The notes beneath the pieces are model-generated. The model did not search any database. It was given only the letters and a program-made list of their open reading frames with translations, and had not been told where the DNA came from. Positions 58,291 to 64,000 of a stretch of 64,000 bases of DNA are shown piece by piece (within the stretch, counting starts at the first letter, position 1; the number at the start of each line of letters is the position of its first letter). The stretch lies in NCBI GenBank assembly GCA_028821405.1, contig JAPPGK010000101.1, positions 1 to 64,000 on the forward strand, read 5' to 3'. Source of the stretch: Gammaproteobacteria bacterium. GTDB taxonomy: Bacteria; Pseudomonadota; Gammaproteobacteria; Pseudomonadales; Azotimanducaceae. The position numbers and the translations under genes are program-made.

Positions 58291-58432
58291 GAAACCTCTG
58301 TTCAAGTCCGTCCCTGGACTTGAACAGTAGCGAAACAAATAGTTTCGCTCGCAAATTCAATGGCTTACGCCATCGAATTTGGCGGCACATCCCTGTGCCG
58401 CGCTAGGGAAGGTCTTGTTCAGACCTTCCCTA
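58287..58432 (+). repeat. five-hairpin palindromic element, copy 2
   Basis: Complement of the copy at 9787-9932, identical over 144 bp, with differences only at the outermost bases. It starts at the deaminase stop codon (CTAG then GAAACCTCTG) and runs through the same five stem-loops, the 12-bp CTGTTCAAGTCC stem first. As with copy 1, it lies immediately 3' of a gene and in the same orientation relative to that gene. It ends 48 bp before the convergent SEC-C gene. Confidence 0.9.
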
Positions 58433-58479
58433 GCACTCGCTCGTCGGGCAGTTTGGCAGCGACATCATCGCCAACTCCC

Positions 58480-60354
58480 CTACTTCCCGGCGAGCCACGG
58501 GCGCATGCCGTCGGTTGCCATCCAGACTCCCCGCATGGCCTCCCGGTACAGCCAGGCTTGGTCTTCGCCACCTATCTGGACCCTGAATTCGTCTAGTTCG
58601 GGTGCGTTGACTCGTTGGCGCAGCAGGTACTCGGGCACCAACGGCAGGTCTCGCCTTGCGTCCTCGAGCGCGGCGGCGGCCTCATCCAGTCGGCCAAGGC
58701 GATACAGGGCGAGTACACGACCGTAGGGCAGTTCCACGTGCATGTCGCCGGGGTAGCGCTCGGCGATTGCGAGCGCGTCGGTGTCCCGCCCCTCGGCAAG
58801 CAGGCGGTTGACCATCGGCGCGCGAATCCCGTGGTTGTCGTTCGGGTTGAGGCGAAGGTAGAGCCGCTCGAAACGCTCCAGGCGCACCGGGGAGTCGTCG
58901 CGGATGCGTTCGATGTATAGCCAGAGAAGGCGCAATGCGGGTCGGTTCTCCTCGAACAACCATGGCAATGTGCCCTTCTTCGTCGGTGGCCAGCCCTTGG
59001 CGAGTACTGCGGCAGCGCGGGCAAGCAGCGCCATCGTCCAGCGGCTGTCTTCGGCACCTAACTCCGGTTCGAGCCAGACCAGGAGTCGGACGATGTCGTC
59101 GAGGATGGAGAGGCTGTCCAGAGCCTCACGATTCGCGTCGAGCCATGGCAACCAGTCGTCGATGTCCTCCCATCCATCGCTCTCCGTGCCGGAGAGCGGA
59201 TCGGTGGAGAATGGCTTGTCGATCCCCGAGAGCTTGCCCCAGCGCCTCTCGAGCGCGCGCGACTTGGCGGGCACAAGCGGCAGGTGCGCGCCCAGGAGAT
59301 TCTCGTCCTGCGCTTCGTTTCGGACACGTCGCCAGCGCAAGGTGGGGTGCCTGCGGTCGATGTGTTCGTCGATCCAGTCCAACAAATCGTTTGCGTCGTC
59401 GGGCAGGGTCAGACGGTAGTATTCGTCCCGACCGCGCTTCGGGTCGTCGCGAAAGGTCCTGATTGACGTTAGCGCCTGCTCGGGGGCAAGCGGGTTCCGG
59501 CCAACGCTCCGAAGCCAATAGGCGGCCCGGTCGGGGATCCTGTCGAAACGCCGCTCCGCACAGAGCATCGTCAATTCGATCAGGGCTGTCATGGGCTCGC
59601 CGGGCACGTCGCGCTCGGCCGCTTCGATGGTCCGCCAGGCCTCGTCGCGCTGGCCCTGGTCGTGCAACCACGAGGCCAGATGCTGGTTCGCCACGCACCG
59701 GATCGGCGCCCCGCGGTCCCGTACTAACCGACGCAGCAGCTCCTCCTTGTGTTGCGGTGTGTCGTTCAGCGCATCGTAGGCTTCGCAGAGGAGGGGAATC
59801 ACATCCGCGAGCGCCTCGTCGATCCCGCGTCCTGGCATGAACGATGGTTCGGCCAGGTCCACGATGTCCTCCCAGAGACCCGCTTCGAAGAGGAAGTCGG
59901 CGGCATGCACGATCCCCGCCGGCGGCAGGCGGCCCTTCCGGGATGCGGCGATCCAGTACTCATGCGGTCGGGACTGCACCAGGGCGGGCCAAAGGACGTT
60001 CTCGGGAAGCTCGTCCAGGGGCACCCAAGGCTCGCAACACATTCTGAAGAGGTCGCCCGATCCACAAGGACAGGGCTCGTCGCTCTTTGGAGGCGGCAGC
60101 GGCGACGGCCGGAACCCGTTCGACTCAAGGGGAATCGCATTCCAGAACTGGCGCGCGAACCAGTAGGCAAACTGTTCGTGGTTTTGCCCGCCCTCATCGA
60201 ACAACCTGAGCTCCTTCAACATCGAACGCATCCACGCAAAGAACGAATCTCGGTCCTCGCCGACATCCTGAAGGTGCAGGAAGATCGCATGCTGCAGCGC
60301 GGCCACGGCATCGATGTCCGACGGCGAAACCTCCGGCCGCGGTTCTTTCGTCAT
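58480..60354 (-). CDS. SEC-C-motif protein with helical (TPR-like) repeats
   Basis: 624-residue cytosolic protein. PCPCGSGDLFRMCCE near residues 95-110 is a SEC-C zinc-binding motif in a variant form (C-x-C...C-C). The rest is helical with TPR-like segments (PYGRVLALYRLGRLDEAAAA, WRTIEAAERDVPGEP). I do not recognise a more specific family. It starts 10 bp after the deacylase stop on the same strand, so the two form an operon. It could bind SecA-like or ribosomal partners, but nothing proves this. Confidence 0.8.
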   Translation of the reverse strand: MTKEPRPEVSPSDIDAVAALQHAIFLHLQDVGEDRDSFFAWMRSMLKELRLFDEGGQNHEQFAYWFARQFWNAIPLESNGFRPSPLPPPKSDEPCPCGSGDLFRMCCEPWVPLDELPENVLWPALVQSRPHEYWIAASRKGRLPPAGIVHAADFLFEAGLWEDIVDLAEPSFMPGRGIDEALADVIPLLCEAYDALNDTPQHKEELLRRLVRDRGAPIRCVANQHLASWLHDQGQRDEAWRTIEAAERDVPGEPMTALIELTMLCAERRFDRIPDRAAYWLRSVGRNPLAPEQALTSIRTFRDDPKRGRDEYYRLTLPDDANDLLDWIDEHIDRRHPTLRWRRVRNEAQDENLLGAHLPLVPAKSRALERRWGKLSGIDKPFSTDPLSGTESDGWEDIDDWLPWLDANREALDSLSILDDIVRLLVWLEPELGAEDSRWTMALLARAAAVLAKGWPPTKKGTLPWLFEENRPALRLLWLYIERIRDDSPVRLERFERLYLRLNPNDNHGIRAPMVNRLLAEGRDTDALAIAERYPGDMHVELPYGRVLALYRLGRLDEAAAALEDARRDLPLVPEYLLRQRVNAPELDEFRVQIGGEDQAWLYREAMRGVWMATDGMRPWLAGK

Positions 60355-60364
60355 GACTCTCGAC

Positions 60365-62026
60365 CTACGCAGCGCTACGCAGGATCCGCCCCGGTCGATT
60401 ACCCGTGTGCTCGTCGTCGCGCAGGATCATTTGCCCGTTGACGACGGTGGCGTGGTAGCCGACGGCACGCTGGACCAGGCGGCTCTTGCCGTGGGGGAAG
60501 TCCCGCACGACCGTGGGCTGGCGCTCTTCGACGCGTTCCGGATCAAGTACGTTGATGTCGGCCTTCATGCCGGGTGCCAGGTTGCCCCGGTCCTTGAGGT
60601 CGAGAACCCGCGCGGCAGCGCTGGTCATGCGCCGGATCGCCTCCGGGAGCGGCACCTTGCCCTGGTCGCGCACCCAGTGGCTGAGCAGGAACGAAGGCCA
60701 GCCGGAGTCCATGATCTGGGACACGTGGGCACCGGCGTCGCCGAGACCCGGCACCACCCAGTCACGTTGCATGAGCGATTCCACGGCGTCGAACTTCATG
60801 TTGAAGAACGGCCGGTGGAATACCGCGCCACCGTCGCTGTCGAGGGTTAGCTTAAGCCAGGTCTGGGCCGGGTGTTCGCCGGCGGCTTCGGCCAATGCAT
60901 TGAGATTGTCTTCCGGCGGCTTGGTGTAGACCGGTCGTTCGGCGTCGCCCATCCAGCGCAGGCCCCGGGCGAACGGAATGCTTGCCGGATCGGCCTTCGC
61001 CGCTTCGATCAGTTCGAGCCGGAACGCCTCGTCGCGGATAGCCGGGAGGCGTTCGTCGATATCCATCGCGCGGAGTCGCGCCCACGCGGGGAAGAGAATG
61101 TTGGTCTTGAGCGTCGAGACGAAACCACCCGGTCGGGGCACGGTGACGCCGTAGATCTCGGCACCCTCTGCGCGGAGATCCTCGACGATCTGGTGGGGAT
61201 CGTCGAACCGGAAGCTCTCGGTCTCCACGACACTGAACAGCACGCGACCGCGCCCCGCCCGGGCCTGCCGCCCCAGCAGGGCGAGATCCTTCTTGATGGC
61301 GTTCGGGTTGTAGGAGGGAACGTTCTGCATCAAGCCGTTGTGGCTGCCGACCTCGTGGGCGATGGCTTCGAGTTCCTCCGCTTCGGCGAACGTGCCGGGA
61401 ATCGACCGTCCGTCCGGCAACCGGTGTCCTGGCAGTCGGTTGGTGGAGAACCCGATCGCGCCGTCCTTCACCGACTGGCCGGCAACCTTCGCGATCTCGG
61501 CGATTTCGTCGGGTTTCGGGTTCTCGTCGATGCCCCTGTGGCCCATGACGTAGAACCGCACCGCGCCGTGGCCGACCATGCCGGTGACGTTGATCGCGGG
61601 GTGCATCGAATCCAGGGCGTCGAGATATTCGCCGTAGGTCTCCCAGTTCCAGGGCAGCCCGGACAGGATGGCCTCGCGCGGAATGTCCTCGACGGTCTCC
61701 ATCATCTCGGCGAGGAACTGCCTATCGGCAGGCTTGCAGGGGGCGAACGTGACGCCGCAGTTGCCCAGCAGGGCGGTGGTGACGCCGTGCCAGGAGATGG
61801 GCGTGAGCATCGGATCCCAGCCGATCTGCGCATCGAGGTGGGTATGCAGATCGATGAACCCGGGCGTTACCGCGAGCCCGTCGGCGCGAATCTCCTCCTT
61901 GCCGCGCCCGTCCACCTTGCCGATGGCGGTGATGGTGTCGCCGTCGATGGCGACATCCGCGGAAAACGCTGCGGCGCCGGTGCCGTCGACGATTCGGCCG
62001 TCGCGGATGACGAGGTCGTGGCTCAT
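60365..62026 (-). CDS. N-acyl-D-amino-acid deacylase family amidohydrolase
   Basis: 553-residue metal-dependent amidohydrolase. FIDLHTHLDAQ has the HxH site, GNCGVTFAPC the conserved cysteine ligand loop, and PGLGDAGAHVSQ the late Asp; the typical C-terminal composite domain (NLAPGMKADINVLDPERV) and end NGQMILRDDEHTGNRPGRIL match D-aminoacylases. It should hydrolyse N-acyl-D-amino acids or related amides. ATG 62026 overlaps the stop of the upstream PIN remnant (ATGA). The SEC-C gene follows. Confidence 0.9.
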   Translation of the reverse strand: MSHDLVIRDGRIVDGTGAAAFSADVAIDGDTITAIGKVDGRGKEEIRADGLAVTPGFIDLHTHLDAQIGWDPMLTPISWHGVTTALLGNCGVTFAPCKPADRQFLAEMMETVEDIPREAILSGLPWNWETYGEYLDALDSMHPAINVTGMVGHGAVRFYVMGHRGIDENPKPDEIAEIAKVAGQSVKDGAIGFSTNRLPGHRLPDGRSIPGTFAEAEELEAIAHEVGSHNGLMQNVPSYNPNAIKKDLALLGRQARAGRGRVLFSVVETESFRFDDPHQIVEDLRAEGAEIYGVTVPRPGGFVSTLKTNILFPAWARLRAMDIDERLPAIRDEAFRLELIEAAKADPASIPFARGLRWMGDAERPVYTKPPEDNLNALAEAAGEHPAQTWLKLTLDSDGGAVFHRPFFNMKFDAVESLMQRDWVVPGLGDAGAHVSQIMDSGWPSFLLSHWVRDQGKVPLPEAIRRMTSAAARVLDLKDRGNLAPGMKADINVLDPERVEERQPTVVRDFPHGKSRLVQRAVGYHATVVNGQMILRDDEHTGNRPGRILRSAA

Positions 62027-62226
62027 GAAACCGCCTTGACGATCTTCAACCCCGAGAATCGCATGAAATCGCGGTCGGTAGTAGCGATTGTCGCACCGCC
62101 GTAAGCGTAGAGCCGCACAATGGCGTCGACGAGTGTCTCACCGCCGCGACACACCGTCCTGGGATTCAAGCTACTTGGCTCCGTCACCGCGCGATGCCGT
62201 GTCGCGGACAACCAGAACTCGGTCAT
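62023..62226 (-). pseudogene. degraded PIN-domain toxin (VapC) stub
   Basis: The minus frame reads MTEFWLSATRHRAV and then GGATIATTDRDFMRFSGLKI, the middle and C-terminal parts of a VapC toxin (the F-x-R-V-A-T block and the conserved TxDRDF-x-RF). The N-terminal Asp motif and the central helices are missing. No antitoxin gene is next to it. It starts right at the DUF4430 gene stop and ends by ATGA overlap with the deacylase start, so it could couple translation of that gene. Confidence 0.6.
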
Positions 62227-62627
62227 TGTTCCTCGTCTGCACGTCCCTCCGAATCTCCCTTCACCAAGTCCCAACGGATGCGTACCGGTCGTTCAATGGC
62301 GAGTCCGCTGATCCCCTTCTTGGCGCGCTCGCCGTCGATCGTGAGCGCCCAGAATGTGCCGCTGGTTGCCGCGACACCACATAGGCTGGTGACGAAAACG
62401 CCCAAACCGGGATAGCGACGGTATTCCACATCGACGACTTCGTTCATGAAGTCGACACCATCAGTGCCCCTCTCCACCCTCCGACGGATCGAGACCTCGA
62501 GGTCGCTGCCGGTCAGTTCATCGCGAATCTCGAGATGAACGGCGACCTGCTGTGCTTCTTCGGCTAACGCGGAGAGCGCAAGGAGGAGCCAAGCGCCATG
62601 GACGAGGGTCCAGACCCGCGGACGCAT
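62223..62627 (-). CDS. exported DUF4430-like (transcobalamin C-terminal-like) protein
   Basis: 134 residues with a signal peptide (TLVHGAWLLLALSALAEE), then a single beta-grasp-like domain: FMNEVVDVEYRRYPGLGVFV, then SGTFWALTIDGERAKKGISG. This pattern (GlyPhe-rich turn, W-x-x-x-x-N/D-G, G-x-x) resembles DUF4430, the fold of the C-terminal domain of transcobalamin and intrinsic factor. It starts 7 bp after the DUF6580 gene stop, so the two are one operon. The role may be corrinoid or other ligand binding in the periplasm, an inference. Confidence 0.7.
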   Translation of the reverse strand: MRPRVWTLVHGAWLLLALSALAEEAQQVAVHLEIRDELTGSDLEVSIRRRVERGTDGVDFMNEVVDVEYRRYPGLGVFVTSLCGVAATSGTFWALTIDGERAKKGISGLAIERPVRIRWDLVKGDSEGRADEEQ

Positions 62628-62634
62628 AGCGTCT

Positions 62635-63174
62635 CTAAACGTGTGCGGTTCGGATGGTCGGCGCGATACGGCGACCGAGGATTCCATAGGCACCGAACAG
62701 AACCGCCGTGTAGGAGACGTTTCCGAGAAGCGTCCACTTCAGGAACGGCAAGCCCGCGACATAGCTGGCCGCGAGACCGTCAAGGGTTGGTGGGTACGTG
62801 TTCGTGAAGAACCATACCGCCGCATTCGTCGTGAGGTAGAAACCAACCCCCGAGAGCACGGCCACCGCGCCTAGGCGAAGCGCGTTGGGCTTGCCCAAGA
62901 AACGTCGGGCGGCGAGCGGCATCAGCAAGGACGCGTAGACGGTCAGCATGATCCCGGTGTCGTAGAAACCGATGAACCAGTCGCCGACGATCATCGCCAG
63001 GACGACCACGGCACCGGCATGCCAGCGCCGTGAGAAGAACACGCACCCGAACAGGGCAACGGCGGTTGCCGGTGCGAAGTTCGGCGGGTGCGGCAGCAGG
63101 CGCGCCACGACGCACAGGGTAATCAACGCGACCGCAACGCCGAGGAGGGTTTTCTGCTGCGAGTTCAGAGTCAC
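62635..63174 (-). CDS. DUF6580 family membrane protein (ECF S-component-like)
   Basis: 179-residue integral membrane protein with five or six helices. LLPHPPNFAPATAVALFGCV and the end FLKWTLLGNVSYTAVLFGAYG are characteristic of the DUF6580 family, whose topology is like substrate-binding S components of ECF vitamin transporters. No ECF ATPase or T component is in the window. Start GTG 63174 has GGGAG upstream inside the palindrome CGACTCCCGAGTCG. Its partner is the DUF4430-like protein. Confidence 0.75.
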   Translation of the reverse strand: MTLNSQQKTLLGVAVALITLCVVARLLPHPPNFAPATAVALFGCVFFSRRWHAGAVVVLAMIVGDWFIGFYDTGIMLTVYASLLMPLAARRFLGKPNALRLGAVAVLSGVGFYLTTNAAVWFFTNTYPPTLDGLAASYVAGLPFLKWTLLGNVSYTAVLFGAYGILGRRIAPTIRTAHV

Positions 63175-63243
63175 GGGCCGACTCCCGAGTCGTGTTCGGT
63201 CGAAATCATAGCCCAGCCCTTGGTTCGCGGTATTGGCCGATGC

Positions 63244-64000
63244 TCATTGGAACGTGCACAGGCCTTGGTCGATGACCACGTCGCCGTCCTGGTTGGTGGT
63301 GCGGAACAACGCCTGGTTGCCGTCGGCCCACATCGAGACGGTTAGCGTGTCGCCGGGAATGACGGGTCTTGAGAACCGTCCGTTCATGGACCGGAACCGC
63401 GAGGGGTCGCCGCCGCACAGGCTGTGCAGCAGCGCCCGCCCCGTGAAGCCGTAGGTGCACAGTCCGTGCAGGATGGGCTTTTCAAATCCGCCGCGGGCCG
63501 CGAACGCCGGATCCGAATGCAGGGGATTGCGGTCGCCGGAAAGGCGGTACGTGAGCGCCTGGTCCTCGCGGGTTTTGTAGGTGACTTGGTGGGTCGGCTC
63601 GTCGTCCGGGTATTGCAACCGCTCCGAGGGGCCCCGGTCGCCGCCCCAGCCGCCTTCGCCGCGGCAGAACAGCATCGAACGGGTCTTCAAGAGCGGCTTC
63701 CCGGTCGCCTTGCTCACGGACTCGGACTCGAACTCGAGCACGGCGGCGCTGCCCTTGTCCCAGATGCCGGCGATCCGCCCACGGCTCTCGACCTCGCCGT
63801 CCGGCGGAATCTCGTCCAAAAGTTCGATGCCTTGCTCGCCGTGGACCATCAGCGCGGGGTTGAAGCTTCCCACCTTGTTCATCGGCGTGCCGCCGCCGCC
63901 GATGATGACGGCGAAAGTCGGGAACACGCGCTGCGCAACGCCGTGGGTGTTCTCGGTGGTGAACGGCAGTTCGTCGGTGCCGCCGCCGATGCCGACGGCA
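63244..64000 (-). CDS. MaoC-like 2-enoyl-CoA hydratase (partial, 5' end outside window)
   Basis: At least 250 residues, in frame to the window edge, so the start is not seen. The C-terminal hot-dog domain has the hydratase-2 motif LSGDRNPLHSDPAFA then FEKPILHGLCTYGF, with catalytic Asp and His. The upstream half is a second, non-catalytic hot-dog domain (FNPALMVHGEQGIEL), as in double-domain peroxisomal-type enoyl-CoA hydratases. It hydrates trans-2-enoyl-CoA to (3R)-hydroxyacyl-CoA in fatty or sterol side-chain degradation. Confidence 0.9.
   Translation of the reverse strand, partial: AVGIGGGTDELPFTTENTHGVAQRVFPTFAVIIGGGGTPMNKVGSFNPALMVHGEQGIELLDEIPPDGEVESRGRIAGIWDKGSAAVLEFESESVSKATGKPLLKTRSMLFCRGEGGWGGDRGPSERLQYPDDEPTHQVTYKTREDQALTYRLSGDRNPLHSDPAFAARGGFEKPILHGLCTYGFTGRALLHSLCGGDPSRFRSMNGRFSRPVIPGDTLTVSMWADGNQALFRTTNQDGDVVIDQGLCTFQ

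Noticed and set aside
62023-62274. Functional PIN toxin gene
   Set aside because: The catalytic N-terminal Asp block and central helices are missing and no antitoxin adjoins it.

Overview
The window is about 64 kb of GC-rich DNA from a Gram-negative, aerobic heterotroph, most likely a gammaproteobacterium of an uncultivated marine or host-associated type. The clues are a caa3-type cytochrome c oxidase operon, a HupE/UreJ protein, SulP and MgtE transporters, periplasmic signal peptides, several toxin-antitoxin modules, a sulfatase, an N-acyl-D-amino-acid deacylase and enolase-superfamily/PhyH-type genes. The lineage is an inference. I saw no rRNA, tRNA, CRISPR array, integrase or transposase gene.

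Left part (0-18 kb): an enolase-superfamily dehydratase with a phytanoyl-CoA dioxygenase stub in front of it; an SDR with an abnormal C-terminus; a DUF3604 gene beside a coupled PpiC-like/HupE pair; an orphan AAA ATPase with operator-like repeats; mgtE; an MbcA/ParS-RES toxin-antitoxin pair split by a five-hairpin repeat; an Anbu proteasome-like protease; a cyclopropane-synthase-like methyltransferase coupled to a DHCR24-like flavoprotein (probable 10-methyl fatty acid pathway); a CnoX-like protein; and a glutamine synthetase/amidotransferase pair.

Middle (18-36 kb): two acyl-CoA synthetases, a dihydroorotase, a CBS protein, SulP, a GDSL hydrolase, a broken ampG copy, glutathione-dependent formaldehyde dehydrogenase, an M1-type membrane protein lacking its catalytic half, an intact ampG and the ctaC-ctaD-ctaE-ctaF oxidase operon. 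Degenerate tandem repeats around GGGACACCCACC lie upstream of the GDSL gene.

Right part (36-64 kb): a giant secreted subtilase with four repeat modules and a beta-propeller; aquaporin; a periplasmic peroxiredoxin; a sulfatase; a two-gene ABC exporter. Behind the exporter the 3' end of an ABC ATPase gene recurs twice as stubs, so that a VapBC module and an 896-residue secreted protein each lie between ABC 3' ends; a second VapBC follows. Then come a nucleotidyltransferase/methyltransferase pair, divergent D-2-hydroxyacid oxidoreductases, a guanine-deaminase-like enzyme with the second five-hairpin copy at its stop codon, a SEC-C protein, a D-aminoacylase, a PIN-toxin stub, a DUF4430/DUF6580 pair that may handle a corrinoid-like ligand, and a MaoC hydratase cut by the window edge.

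The two most novel-looking signals are (i) the 146-bp element of five consecutive stem-loops, present twice, 48 kb apart, identical over 144 bp and placed in the same orientation behind stop codons, and (ii) the serial ABC 3'-end stubs bracketing cargo genes.
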